Shown here: piece by piece, positions 54,792 through 64,000 of the stretch
Position numbering within the stretch: the first letter of the stretch is position 1
Layout of the letters: each line of letters opens with the position of its first letter
Source of the DNA: Rikenellaceae bacterium
GTDB taxonomy: Bacteria; Bacteroidota; Bacteroidia; Bacteroidales; Rikenellaceae
Assembly: GCA_015059955.1 (NCBI GenBank)
Contig: SUZK01000003.1
Location: 1 to 64,000 of the forward strand
Length of the DNA stretch: 64,000 bases
Reading direction: 5' to 3'
The notes under the pieces: model-generated
The model's database searches: none
Told to the model about the DNA's origin: nothing
What the model saw: the letters and a program-made list of their open reading frames with translations, nothing else
Position numbers and translations under genes: made by a program

Positions 54792-54822
54792 TTGGATAAT
54801 CGCCATTTTTTTTGTATCTTGC
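54792..54822 (+). promoter_or_regulatory. Promoter of the GIN-domain gene
   Basis: TTGG (54792-54795), 19 nt, TATCTTGC (54815-54822). It excludes the open-frame ATG at 54792 and supports a start at 54843 or 54852. Confidence 0.55.
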
Positions 54823-54842
54823 ATCACTATTTACAACAAGAT

Positions 54843-55559
54843 ATGCGAGATATGAGAAGGATTTTGTTGATTGCAATGGTGCTCTTCGCTGCCATGAACG
54901 TATCGGCCCAGGAGGCTGCACCAACAAGCGCAGAGCCAATGAAACAGGGACTTACACGCTTTCATGCTATTGATGTGGATGCGCCAATAAAACTCACGCT
55001 TGTCGAGATTGGTGAGTATGACATCCCATATATCATCTACGATACAAAGAATGTCTACACCTCGAAGTTTTCGTTCGAAGTAGATAAGAATGGTGTTCTC
55101 AAGATACGCGAACGCAATGACCCAAAGCGCGAGAGTATCACCGAGGTTACGGTCTACTACAACTACCTCGAAGATATTAGCATAGCTAAGGCTGATGTGG
55201 TGGCTCAAAATACCCTCGACGCCCCACTGCTCGATATCAACGTATCGAACGACGCCCACTTCTCGGCCGAAATCGAGACCAAGGACCTCAAAATTATTAT
55301 CACGGGCAAGTGTCGCGTAGAGATTAAGGGCGAGGCGCTATACCAGACCGCCAACGTATCTACTGCGATATACAACGCCGCCAACCTATACACAATGTCG
55401 ACAACAGTATCGGCATCACATAACGCCGATGTGAGCATTGATGCCTACCAGCGACTCGAAGCAAGGAGCACAACAGGAGGCACGATAGGTTATCGCTCTC
55501 TGCCTGAAATCTATCGCGAGGATATCTCGCTTTTCGGAGGAGAGATCAAGCAGTTGTAA
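54843..55559 (+). CDS. Secreted GIN-domain (DUF2807-type) protein
   Basis: 238 residues from this ATG (an ATG three codons later fits the signal peptide MRRILLIAMVLFAAMNVSAQ equally well). The mature part is a repetitive beta-helix-like array: VTVYYNYLEDISIAKADVVAQNTL, LDINVSNDAHFSAEIETKDLKI and ANLYTMSTTVSASHNADVSIDA. This is the pattern of the Bacteroidota GIN domain (putative auto-transporter adhesin head, DUF2807). It probably resides in the periplasm or outer membrane; role unknown. It precedes the addB-like gene by 3 nt, an odd partner. Confidence 0.75.
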   Translation: MRDMRRILLIAMVLFAAMNVSAQEAAPTSAEPMKQGLTRFHAIDVDAPIKLTLVEIGEYDIPYIIYDTKNVYTSKFSFEVDKNGVLKIRERNDPKRESITEVTVYYNYLEDISIAKADVVAQNTLDAPLLDINVSNDAHFSAEIETKDLKIIITGKCRVEIKGEALYQTANVSTAIYNAANLYTMSTTVSASHNADVSIDAYQRLEARSTTGGTIGYRSLPEIYREDISLFGGEIKQL

Positions 55560-55562
55560 AAT

Positions 55563-58397
55563 ATGTCTCAGCAGTCATTCCAGCAGGAGCTCGCACATGA
55601 GCTCCTGACTAAATATCATAACGACCTATCGTCACTCGTTGTGATGTTCCCGTCACTGCGTGCACGCGTCTTCTTCAACGACGCCATAGCCTCCGTCATT
55701 GACCACCCCGTATGGCAACCATCGTGGCTGAGCATCGACGATATCATGGAGCAAGCATCGGGACTCCATCGCGCCGACAGAATACGTCTAATCAGCGAGC
55801 TATACAAGATATACGTGGTGCATCACCCCTCGGAGAGCTTCGATAAGTTCTACTTCTGGGGCGACATGCTCATTAGCGACTTCGACATGATTGACCGCTA
55901 CATGATTGACGCGATGCAGCTACTACGCAACATCGAGGATATCAAAGAGTTGGAGGCCGACGTGTCATACCTAACGCCCGAGCAGCTACGCATAATATCG
56001 TTCTGGCGTAGCATCGGCGATAACGACTCACTGAGTGAGCAGAAGCAGCGCTTTTTGAAGATATGGCGCTCGCTACCCAAAATATACACGGAGTTCACCA
56101 CCCACTTACGCGAGTTAAAGATTGCCTATCCAGGCATGATATACCGCACCACGGCCGAGCGCATCAAGCGTGGCGAGGATATAGGTCTGCCGTCGAAGCA
56201 CTTTATAATTGCGGGCTTCAACGCACTATCACAGAGCGAAAAGATACTCTTCAACCACATCGCTGTATCGCCTCAAGGTGCTGACTTCTACTGGGACTAC
56301 GACAACTACTACACCAAGAACAAGTGGCACGAGGCGGGTATGTTCATGCGCGAGAACATTTCGCACTACCCCACAAATGGCAACATATCAACCGACAACT
56401 TTACCACACATACCAAGCAGATTGAGTCAATCGCGTGTGTCTCGAATGTTGTACAGTGCAAATATGTGGCCGAGATACTCAACTCGCTACCCGAGGAGGA
56501 GTTAGACAAGCGCACGGCGATTGTCCTCACCGACGAGAGCCTACTTATCCCCCTACTGCACTCGCTACCCAAGCGTGTTAAGAGGGTTAACGTAACGATG
56601 GGTTACCCGCTAAAGAGCTCGTTGGTATACTCATTTATAGAGCGCATAATTGAGCTTCAAGCGCATAGCCGCGTCAAGGGCGAGGAGGAGCTATTCTACC
56701 ATGTAGATGTCACTGGACTGCTCTCACACCCCTATATTGCAGGCACATCTGGTGTAGAGGCTACGAAGATATTAGAGCATATAAACAGCAACCGCATAAT
56801 CTCGGTGGCGGCATCGCTATTCGCCGAAAGCGAGCCACTCTCTCAACTATTCACGCGCCACACCACATGGCGTGAGTTGGGAGGCTACATAGCCAATATC
56901 GTAGCACTTATCGAGCGCGATATCGAAGAGCCACTGCAAGGCGAATATCTGCATATCGCCTACGAGGAGACAATGAAGCTGATACGCTCGATTGAGCGAT
57001 GCGAGATAGAGATATCGGTGGAGATATTCACATCACTACTCAGACGCCACCTACAAACGGTGACAATACCATACGTGGGCGAGCCCTTGGAGGGTGTGCA
57101 GATAATGGGTATTCTCGAGACACGTAACGTCGACTTCAAGAATATCATCATCCTCTCGATGACCGATGCCACATTCCCAGGAGATAAGAGTGGGCAGTCG
57201 TCGTTCATACCATACAACCTACGCGCGGCCTATGGCATGCCAACGCCCGAGGAGCATGAGGCGATGTATGCCTACTACTTCTACCGCTTAGTGCAGCGTG
57301 CCGAGCGTGTGTCGATGCTCTACTGCTCACGTGCCGACGACAAGAGCACGGGTGAGCGTAGCCGCTATATCTATCAGCTCGAGTATGAGTCGCCATACAC
57401 AATCGCCAAGCGCTCAGTGGGTGTTGACCTAACAATCAGCGAGAACGAAGAGATTGAGGTTGCGAAGGGGGCAAAGGAGAGAGCGTTATTGGAGCGCTAC
57501 CTCGATGACGACGAGCAACATACACTATCGCCCACAGCACTATTCCGATATATCGAGTGTCCTTTGAAGTTTTACCTAAACTCAATAGCCCATCTACGCA
57601 CGCCTGACGAGGTGAGCGACACAATTGATGCGCTGATGTTCGGTAACATCCTCCACGAGTCGATGCAGGAGCTATACACGCCTCTTATCGGTGTTAGCAA
57701 CCCCATGGCGCAGATAGAGAAGCTACGCAAGCGTGATGTTGTGGAGCGCGCCGTGGATAAGACCATCGGTCGCATTATGCTTGGTGACGAGGAGGCGACA
57801 ACGGCCGACTTTACGGGTGACACGCTCCTGGTACGCGATATCATCATCAAGTATATCATACGCGGCACCATGCGTTACGATAAGGAGAGCGAGGGCTTTA
57901 CGATTGCGGGATTGGAGGATGAGGTTAAGTGTCGATACGCCCTATCTGATGGTCGCAAGGTCAACCTCTCGGGACGTGCCGACCGCATTGACAAACTCCC
58001 CAATGGAACACTGCAAATCATTGACTACAAGAGCGGCAACACACCTCACCTCGAGTTCAACGGCATGGGCAACCTATTCCGTGGAACGCCCAAGGAGCGT
58101 ATATCGAACATCTTCCAAACGTTGCTATACTCTATGATGCTATACAAGAGGGATGGCAGCGAGGCGATGCCCACGCTCTACTTCGCCTCGAAGATGCTCA
58201 GCGACGACTACTCGCCAAACATTCTGAACATAGAGACTGGCGAGATAGTAGAGCGTTACAGCGACCACGCCGCAGAGTTCGAGGAGGAGCTAAAAGTAGC
58301 CCTCGAGGAGCTATTCGACTACGACACCCCATTTAGGCAGGTCGAGAATGTAGATATGTGCAAGTATTGTGACTACAAAAAGATATGTCGACGATGA
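55563..58397 (+). CDS. AddB-like nuclease of a helicase-nuclease complex
   Basis: 944-residue partner of the UvrD-type helicase encoded next. The N-terminal two thirds is a helicase-like fold without an intact Walker A, as in AddB. The C-terminal PD-(D/E)XK nuclease domain has LQIIDYKSGNT (active-site Asp and Lys near 820-822). Cys666 (RYIECPLKFY) and the C-terminal trio Cys933, Cys936, Cys942 (CKYCDYKKIC) make the 4Fe-4S cluster expected for AddB nucleases. Role: end resection of double-strand breaks for RecA. It overlaps the next gene. Confidence 0.87.
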   Translation: MSQQSFQQELAHELLTKYHNDLSSLVVMFPSLRARVFFNDAIASVIDHPVWQPSWLSIDDIMEQASGLHRADRIRLISELYKIYVVHHPSESFDKFYFWGDMLISDFDMIDRYMIDAMQLLRNIEDIKELEADVSYLTPEQLRIISFWRSIGDNDSLSEQKQRFLKIWRSLPKIYTEFTTHLRELKIAYPGMIYRTTAERIKRGEDIGLPSKHFIIAGFNALSQSEKILFNHIAVSPQGADFYWDYDNYYTKNKWHEAGMFMRENISHYPTNGNISTDNFTTHTKQIESIACVSNVVQCKYVAEILNSLPEEELDKRTAIVLTDESLLIPLLHSLPKRVKRVNVTMGYPLKSSLVYSFIERIIELQAHSRVKGEEELFYHVDVTGLLSHPYIAGTSGVEATKILEHINSNRIISVAASLFAESEPLSQLFTRHTTWRELGGYIANIVALIERDIEEPLQGEYLHIAYEETMKLIRSIERCEIEISVEIFTSLLRRHLQTVTIPYVGEPLEGVQIMGILETRNVDFKNIIILSMTDATFPGDKSGQSSFIPYNLRAAYGMPTPEEHEAMYAYYFYRLVQRAERVSMLYCSRADDKSTGERSRYIYQLEYESPYTIAKRSVGVDLTISENEEIEVAKGAKERALLERYLDDDEQHTLSPTALFRYIECPLKFYLNSIAHLRTPDEVSDTIDALMFGNILHESMQELYTPLIGVSNPMAQIEKLRKRDVVERAVDKTIGRIMLGDEEATTADFTGDTLLVRDIIIKYIIRGTMRYDKESEGFTIAGLEDEVKCRYALSDGRKVNLSGRADRIDKLPNGTLQIIDYKSGNTPHLEFNGMGNLFRGTPKERISNIFQTLLYSMMLYKRDGSEAMPTLYFASKMLSDDYSPNILNIETGEIVERYSDHAAEFEEELKVALEELFDYDTPFRQVENVDMCKYCDYKKICRR

Positions 58398-61300
58398 AAC
58401 GAGCCAAGATACTAAGTGCAAGTGCCGGCTCGGGTAAGACATACCAGCTGGCATACAAGTATGTTCGTGATGTTGTAGAGCATCCCGAGCTATACCGCAG
58501 CATCCTTGCTGTGACCTTCACAAATAAGGCTACCGAGGAGATGAAGTCGCGAATACTGAGCGAGATACACGCCCTCGCATCGGGAGGCAAGAGCAACTAT
58601 ATGAGCGACTTGAAGAGGGAGCTAAGCCTCAGCGAGGAGGCCATCGTCGAGCGAGCGTTACGAGCACGACAGCTCATACTTCACGACTACTCGCGCTTCA
58701 CCATCCTTACCATAGACCGCTTCTTCCAGCGTATCATACGAGCCTTTATCCGCGAGTTGGGTATCGACCTCAACTACAATATCGAGCTCGACACCTCGAC
58801 ACTCCTAACACGCAGCGCCGACAGCCTCGTGGAGAGTATTACGCAGAATGACGAGCTAAAACAGTGGTTACTTGAGTTTGCCGAGGAGCGCATCGCCGAT
58901 GGCGACCGCTGGGACATGCGTGGCGACTTACGCGCGCTGGGTAGCGAGATATTCAAGGAGCGCAGTCACGAGCGTCTTAAGATGCAGCAGTCAAAGAGCA
59001 AGCTACGCGAGATTATCGAGCGCATGACAAAGCGCACGGAGGTAATCAAGCACGAGGTGGCCAAGTTAGGAGCAGAGGGTGTAGCCTGCATGGAGCGTAA
59101 TGGACTGGTGTATAGCGTCTTCAAGGGCTCATCAAAGAGCTTCGTAAGTTGCTTTGCTCGCTACGCTGCGGGTGAGTTCAAGGAGCCAACAGCGACGATG
59201 TTAAAGGCTGCCGATGATATCGAGCAGTGGTACAAGAAGGGCGATAGCGCAACCATCAAGGCTGCAGCCATGGAGCTACAACCCATACTGCGACGCATAT
59301 GCGAGGTATATGAGCGTGGCGTAGCCCACATCAACACCACAAACCTGTTGCGCGAGAACTATCGTAGCTTCGCACTCCTTGCCGACCTCTACAACAAGGT
59401 CACCGATATATGCGACGAGGAGAACATCATGGTATTGGGCGAGACGAAGCACATACTATCGACATTTATCAACGACAGCAACGCACCGTTCATCTACGAA
59501 AAGGTGGGTAACCGCTTTGAGCGCTTTATGATTGACGAGTTTCAGGACACGTCGGTGGGCGAGTGGCGAAATATGTTACCCCTCTTGCAGAATGCTATGG
59601 CATCGAGCGAGGAGTGCTCGGTATTTATCGTGGGCGACGTGAAGCAGTCGATATATCGTTGGCGCGGTGGCGACTGGCGACTACTACAACATCGAGCGAA
59701 GCAGATGCTTGGCGACGATAGTGTCGAGGTGGCACACCTTGAGTCGAACTACCGCAGTCTCAGTCAGATAGTTGAGTTCAACAACGCAGTTATAGAGGAG
59801 GTCGTAGCACACGACAACCAATACCTCAACACCACCCTCGACGAGGCACACGCCAAGGGCGATATAGGCGAGGCACTGCACGCATCGCTAAGTGGCATTG
59901 TGGCTGCTGCGTACGGCAATCACACACAGCACCCAGCGCGCAAGAGCGACGAGGTGGGCTATGCTGAGGCTACAATCTACGACACATCACTCATGGAGTC
60001 GCCATTTATCGAGGCCATAGAGAGTGCCATTGAGCGAGGATACAAATACCGCGACATACTCATTCTTGTACGCGGAGCAACGGATGGTCGCAAGGTGGCA
60101 GATACCCTCTTTGCCCACAAGGCGAGGCTTATGGCCGAGGGCAAGGCAGGATTTAATATCCTGACATCTGACGTTCTGACCATCGAAAGTAATGCGATTA
60201 CGGAGTTCATAATCGCTGTATTCCGCCTCACGGCAAACATCCGCAACGACATCGAGCGTGGCGTATACAACCGCTTTTTAGGCAAGTCGTTAGACCACAC
60301 GTTCGACGACGAGGAGGTTGCGCTGTTGCACACCATATCTCACCTGTCGCCCATGGAGGCCTTCGAGCTTATCGTCGAGCGCTACGAGCTAAATAAGAGG
60401 CGCGAGTATATAGCCTATCTGCAAGCTATGCACGAGCAAGTCATTGCCTTCACAACATCGCGCAACGCCGACATACAGCGCTATCTCGCATGGTGGGATG
60501 AGAGGGGTCGCAACGAGGCACTAAGTGTCGAGATGACCGACGACACGATAGAGATTATGACCATACACAAGGCCAAGGGCTTGGAGCGTCCTGTGGTGAT
60601 ACTACCCTACACCAAGTGGGATACAACACCGCGCGCTGCGCTACGCCCCGTAGTATGGGCTAAGGCAGAAAATGGTGATAGCGAGGCAGCCGCAGTCGGC
60701 GAGTTCCCAGTAATCTTCGGCTCGCAGATGCAACAGTCGTCGTTCAGCGAGGAGTACTATCGCGAGGTGGTGATGAGCCATGTCGATGCGGTAAACCTGC
60801 TCTACGTAGCACTGACACGTGCCTCGGAGGAGCTATACTTATATATCCCATCGAAGCTCAATGCCAAGAGCAAGAGCGACAGCATATCCTCAATCGTGCC
60901 GCTGATAAGCCAAGCAATACGCGCCATCTGCCCCACACCTGATATATACACCTCGGAGGAGGGCGTTAAGCGCGAGGTATATAGCGTAGGTAGGGCGATA
61001 ACCACGCACAGCGAGAAGAGGGGTTCTATGTCTGAGGACATTCTGCTTGAGCACTACCCCACACATATGCCCGAGCTGAGGATTAACATGCCCTCGAAGC
61101 GCTACGCCGACGAGGGTCTGAAAGCGGCGACCACAGAGCGCGAGTTGGGCATACGCCTACACCGCATCTTCGAGCGTGCACGTAACATCGCGGAGCTGTA
61201 CAGCGCCATTGAAGCTCTTGAGGCTGACTGCATAATAGGTGCCGAGGAGGCACTATCGCTACGCGAGAATATCGAGCAGGCGATGCAGAACCCAACCATC

Positions 61301-61567
61301 AGAGAGTGGTTCACGCACGAGTGGGACGACATCAAGAACGAGGCGGAGATAATCACCTCCGACGATACACGTCGCCCCGACAGGGTGATGATTAGCGGCA
61401 AGCGTGCTGTGGTCATAGACTACAAATTTGGTCACACCAAAAACAACGCCTACAATAGACAGGTGAGCGACTATATGAGGCTAATCGAGCAGATGGGGCT
61501 ATACTCGCAAATCGAGGGTTATGTATGGTATATTGCACTCGGCGAGGTTATAGAGGTTGACAGATAA
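58394..61567 (+). CDS. AddA-like UvrD-family helicase-nuclease
   Basis: 1057 residues from this ATG, which overlaps the upstream stop by 4 nt (ATGA); an ATG at 58385 adds three residues. Superfamily 1 motifs: Walker A SASAGSGKT (about 8-16), VTFTNKATEEMK, MIDEFQDTS (II), IVGDVKQSIYRWRGGD (III), IMTIHKAKGLE (V) and LYVALTRASEELY (VI). The C-terminal RecB-type nuclease carries AVVIDYKFGHTK (near 1010). With the AddB-like partner it unwinds and degrades DNA from breaks until a recombination hotspot. In Bacteroidota this pair replaces RecBCD. Confidence 0.9.
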   Translation: MKRAKILSASAGSGKTYQLAYKYVRDVVEHPELYRSILAVTFTNKATEEMKSRILSEIHALASGGKSNYMSDLKRELSLSEEAIVERALRARQLILHDYSRFTILTIDRFFQRIIRAFIRELGIDLNYNIELDTSTLLTRSADSLVESITQNDELKQWLLEFAEERIADGDRWDMRGDLRALGSEIFKERSHERLKMQQSKSKLREIIERMTKRTEVIKHEVAKLGAEGVACMERNGLVYSVFKGSSKSFVSCFARYAAGEFKEPTATMLKAADDIEQWYKKGDSATIKAAAMELQPILRRICEVYERGVAHINTTNLLRENYRSFALLADLYNKVTDICDEENIMVLGETKHILSTFINDSNAPFIYEKVGNRFERFMIDEFQDTSVGEWRNMLPLLQNAMASSEECSVFIVGDVKQSIYRWRGGDWRLLQHRAKQMLGDDSVEVAHLESNYRSLSQIVEFNNAVIEEVVAHDNQYLNTTLDEAHAKGDIGEALHASLSGIVAAAYGNHTQHPARKSDEVGYAEATIYDTSLMESPFIEAIESAIERGYKYRDILILVRGATDGRKVADTLFAHKARLMAEGKAGFNILTSDVLTIESNAITEFIIAVFRLTANIRNDIERGVYNRFLGKSLDHTFDDEEVALLHTISHLSPMEAFELIVERYELNKRREYIAYLQAMHEQVIAFTTSRNADIQRYLAWWDERGRNEALSVEMTDDTIEIMTIHKAKGLERPVVILPYTKWDTTPRAALRPVVWAKAENGDSEAAAVGEFPVIFGSQMQQSSFSEEYYREVVMSHVDAVNLLYVALTRASEELYLYIPSKLNAKSKSDSISSIVPLISQAIRAICPTPDIYTSEEGVKREVYSVGRAITTHSEKRGSMSEDILLEHYPTHMPELRINMPSKRYADEGLKAATTERELGIRLHRIFERARNIAELYSAIEALEADCIIGAEEALSLRENIEQAMQNPTIREWFTHEWDDIKNEAEIITSDDTRRPDRVMISGKRAVVIDYKFGHTKNNAYNRQVSDYMRLIEQMGLYSQIEGYVWYIALGEVIEVDR

Positions 61568-61587
61568 CAAGATTATAGCTATCTTTG
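61557..61587 (+). promoter_or_regulatory. Promoter of the ABC exporter gene
   Basis: TTGA (61557-61560, inside the last codons of the addA-like gene), 19 nt, TATCTTTG (61580-61587). The G of the -7 box is only 4 nt before the ATG at 61592, predicting a leaderless messenger. Confidence 0.6.
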
Positions 61588-61591
61588 CATC

Positions 61592-63280
61592 ATGATACAT
61601 AGACTTTGGCAGACGATACCTTCGGCATTTAGGCGACGCGCAGTGTGGGTGGCAGTGACCATCTTCCTACGCGCCATACTCAACTTTGTGGGTGTGGCGA
61701 TGATGATACCGCTGCTGATGATAATGCTCGACAGAGATAGCATAGCGACAACACCGCTATTCAGCGAGGTGTACAACGGCGTTGGCTTCTCGTCGTACGA
61801 GGGTTTCGTATGTGGTGTATGTGCAGCGATTGTTACGGTAATACTCGTTAAAAACATCGTTGTCATAGCTTTATATCGCTTCGAGAGAGATTATATCTAC
61901 TCGCTGTACAGCACTCTCTCGACACAGCTATTTAGCCGCTATTTTGGTCGAGGACTCGGCTTCGTGAAGCAGAATAACTCGGCAGTGCTAACGCGCAATG
62001 TAAACGTTGTGAGTCTGCTATTTGTGGCTGGTGTGCTGAAGCCCATAGCAACAATCATTGGCGAGGTGATGCTCCTCGCGTTGCTCTTCGTGGCCCTCGT
62101 CTGCTACTCACCTATGGCGGCACTGCTTGCTATTGTGGTATTCACGCCTATCATGGCGCTATTCTACATCGCGGTACGTCGTCGACTGAATGACATTGGC
62201 ACCAAGGAGAACGAGGCGCAGCGCATAAAGAGCCGCATCGTAGCGGAGTCGTTTAGAGGTTATGCAGATATTGAGATAAGCGGTGCTTTTGACCAGATGC
62301 TCAGCCGCTTCAGCAAGGCGATGGACGAGGTGGTCACACTGCGCAAGCGTAGCGCCACGCTCGGCATGCTACCGCAGATGTTCACCGAGGTAGGACTCGC
62401 CGTAGCCCTCGCAGCACTCCTCATAATCAGCCTATACAGCAAGGCGGAGAATATGAGTCTGCTATTCGGCATCTTCGCCGTGGCGGCAGTAAGGCTGATA
62501 CCCTCGATGCGCAACATCCTCGCAAGCTGGAGCGCCATACGTCTGAATGCCTACTCGATAGATACGATGGCCGAGGCAGAGGATATGGTTGACGCGGAGC
62601 AGAAGCCTTGTAACGGCAGACTGACACTCAACGACAAAGTTACCATCGAGCATCTGTCGTTCACGTTTGAGGATAGCGCCACGCCCACTATTAGCAACCT
62701 CACTATGGAAATACGCAAGGGCGAGCGCCTTGGCATACGCGGTGCTTCGGGTGTGGGCAAGACCACCCTATTCAACCTGCTTCTCGGCCTCTACCGCCCA
62801 ACATCGGGGCGCATAGCAATAGATGGCACGACCCTCGACGAGAGCAACCGCCGCGAGTGGCAGAACGCCATAGGCTATGTCTCGCAGCACGTATTTATTG
62901 CGGACATGACCTTAGCACAGAATATAGCCTTGGGTGAGGACAACATAGATACTGAGCGCCTAAATCGAGCCATCGAGCTTGCCGACATCAAGGAGTTTAT
63001 CGACTCTTTACCTGAGGGTGTGGAGTCGCGCATAGGCGAGCAGGGATGTCGTCTGTCGGGAGGTCAGCGACAGCGCATAGGCATAGCACGTGCGCTATAC
63101 AAGGGGTGCGACATACTGCTCTTCGACGAGGCTACATCGTCGCTCGACAACCATACCGAGGAGAATATTAACAACGCCATACGCAGACTATCTACCAACA
63201 ACCGAGAGCTAACGATAGTGGTCATCGCGCACCGCGAGAGCTCGTTGGAGTACTGCGACCGCATAATAACCATGGAGTAA
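61592..63280 (+). CDS. ABC exporter (fused membrane and ATPase domains)
   Basis: 562 residues: six membrane helices (about 15-310), then an ATPase with Walker A GASGVGKTT (about 387-395), Q-loop in IGYVSQHVF, signature LSGGQRQRIGIARAL, Walker B DILLFDEATSSLD and an H-loop AHRES. The plan is that of homodimeric exporters such as MsbA or PglK. There is no N-terminal C39 peptidase. Its stop overlaps the start of the HprK-like kinase gene (TAATG), which suggests a shared process; in other bacteria this pairing often belongs to peptide-modification loci. Substrate unknown. Confidence 0.88.
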   Translation: MIHRLWQTIPSAFRRRAVWVAVTIFLRAILNFVGVAMMIPLLMIMLDRDSIATTPLFSEVYNGVGFSSYEGFVCGVCAAIVTVILVKNIVVIALYRFERDYIYSLYSTLSTQLFSRYFGRGLGFVKQNNSAVLTRNVNVVSLLFVAGVLKPIATIIGEVMLLALLFVALVCYSPMAALLAIVVFTPIMALFYIAVRRRLNDIGTKENEAQRIKSRIVAESFRGYADIEISGAFDQMLSRFSKAMDEVVTLRKRSATLGMLPQMFTEVGLAVALAALLIISLYSKAENMSLLFGIFAVAAVRLIPSMRNILASWSAIRLNAYSIDTMAEAEDMVDAEQKPCNGRLTLNDKVTIEHLSFTFEDSATPTISNLTMEIRKGERLGIRGASGVGKTTLFNLLLGLYRPTSGRIAIDGTTLDESNRREWQNAIGYVSQHVFIADMTLAQNIALGEDNIDTERLNRAIELADIKEFIDSLPEGVESRIGEQGCRLSGGQRQRIGIARALYKGCDILLFDEATSSLDNHTEENINNAIRRLSTNNRELTIVVIAHRESSLEYCDRIITME

Positions 63281-64000
63281 TGCAGCACTACGACTATAAT
63301 ATTGCCGACATCACCCTAAGAAGCTACACCGACCTTGTCGAGGTTGGGCTACGTGGCTTCAAGCCCTTTGCTGTGCCCTGCGACATGCAGACGAAAGATG
63401 CCGACTGCACACTGCGCTTCATCACGGAGCTTAGCGAGAGCCAGCGCACACCACTGCGTGAGCTATCGACGAGCTATGTTGTGGAGGCCGATGCAGATGG
63501 GGCGTTTGCGCGTACTGAGAGCGGCTATCTATACTCAATAAAGAGTAGAGGTAGCGATGCTGATGCCACTCTGTTTCATATAGATACAGCGACGAACAGC
63601 ATCGTCACAAACATCGTCTGCAAGAGCTCGTTAGACGTGTCGCTACTGCGCTTCGGACTATGGATGATGTTTGGCGTGGTGTTAGCGCCACGCGGTGGCA
63701 TTGCCGTTCACTCGTCGGTAATCGAGTGTGGTGGTCGTGCCGCCATCTTCCTCGGCGAGTCGGGCACGGGCAAGAGCACACACACGCGCCTATGGCGAGA
63801 GAATATCGAGGGCGCGAAGCTCCTTAACGACGACTCACCAATACTACGCATCGTCGACGACGAGGTACGCATATATGGCTCGCCATGGAGTGGCAAGACA
63901 CCCTGCTACAAGAGCCTCTGCTACCCTATTGCGGGCATCTGTCGCCTCAGTCAGGCGCCACACAACAAGATACGTCGACTCAGCACCATAGCCGCCATAG
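63280..64000 (+). CDS. HprK-like kinase-fold protein (cut by window end)
   Basis: 240 codons are present and the frame is open to the end of the window. An N-terminal domain (about 1-130) without a clear motif is followed by an HPr kinase-type core: PRGGIAVHSSVIECGG (134-152, with His144), P-loop GESGTGKST (159-167), LLNDDSPIL (181-189) and YGSPWSGKTPCYKS (199-212). These are the positions of the HprK P-loop and catalytic acidic residues. Stand-alone HprK-like proteins of this type, next to ABC exporters, occur in lasso-peptide and other ribosomal-peptide loci, where some phosphorylate the precursor. No HPr or carbon-catabolite context is seen. The start (TAATG) is coupled to the exporter stop. 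Confidence 0.8.
   Translation, partial: MQHYDYNIADITLRSYTDLVEVGLRGFKPFAVPCDMQTKDADCTLRFITELSESQRTPLRELSTSYVVEADADGAFARTESGYLYSIKSRGSDADATLFHIDTATNSIVTNIVCKSSLDVSLLRFGLWMMFGVVLAPRGGIAVHSSVIECGGRAAIFLGESGTGKSTHTRLWRENIEGAKLLNDDSPILRIVDDEVRIYGSPWSGKTPCYKSLCYPIAGICRLSQAPHNKIRRLSTIAAI

Overview
The window comes from a member of the Bacteroidota, very probably the order Bacteroidales. Many genes have the phylum-specific promoter pair (TTTG or TTG near -33, about 19-20 nt, then TAnnTTTG near -7). Purine-rich Shine-Dalgarno sites are mostly absent. The families present also fit: V-type ATPase with a DUF2764 subunit, DUF4301, DUF4293, DUF4199, and a thiamine TonB receptor with PnuT. Rikenellaceae or a relative such as Alistipes is a guess; no rRNA or marker phylogeny is available here. 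I see no phage, insertion sequence, CRISPR array or conjugative module.

Layout. 0.1-7.8 kb: a leftward seven-gene V-type ATPase operon (E, DUF2764, A, B, D, I, K) whose c-subunit carries all the ligands of a sodium site. 8.0-9.1 kb: a ROK sugar kinase. 9.1-13.4 kb: murB-tilS-holA and a class IV aminotransferase relative that lacks the catalytic lysine. 13.5-17.6 kb: DUF4301, a SUMF1-fold secreted protein, a secreted protein of six DYWG repeats, and a PTS IIC-like membrane protein. 17.7-20.8 kb: a paired M16 peptidase operon plus an HD hydrolase. 21-24 kb: a TPP riboswitch controlling a TonB receptor and a PnuC-type carrier (thiamine uptake). 24.2-26.4 kb: two tandem related outer-membrane-type proteins and a lipoprotein. 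26.6-29.7 kb: mltG, DUF4199, a glycosyltransferase and DUF4293, next to a small SRP RNA gene. 29.8-35.1 kb: a large TPR protein with an outer-membrane barrel and a membrane protein. 35.2-48 kb: OsmC, two paralogous transmembrane Ser/Thr kinases with C-terminal sensor domains, a tripartite RND efflux operon, a DUF3575-type protein, an acidic lipoprotein and tRNA-Ala. This part also holds most of the non-coding repeats. 48-52 kb: gpmI and alaS. 52.3-54.7 kb: two M23 peptidases and a HAD phosphatase. 54.8-61.6 kb: a GIN-domain protein and an AddB/AddA-type helicase-nuclease pair. 61.6 kb to the edge: an ABC exporter overlapping an HprK-like kinase that is cut by the window end.

Most of the window is housekeeping or envelope biology. 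The least explained parts are: a roughly 235-nt rod-and-three-hairpin element upstream of the second kinase; a cloverleaf-like inverted repeat upstream of the first kinase; an 80-bp duplication of the 3' end of tRNA-Ala with its terminator; a 120-bp terminal-inverted-repeat element present twice, each time between convergent genes; the DYWG-repeat protein; and the ABC exporter/HprK-like pair at the right edge, which may be the start of a peptide-modification and export locus. Start codons were chosen mainly from promoter positions and signal peptides, and several differ from the longest open frame. No database search was possible, so family names rest on motif recognition.
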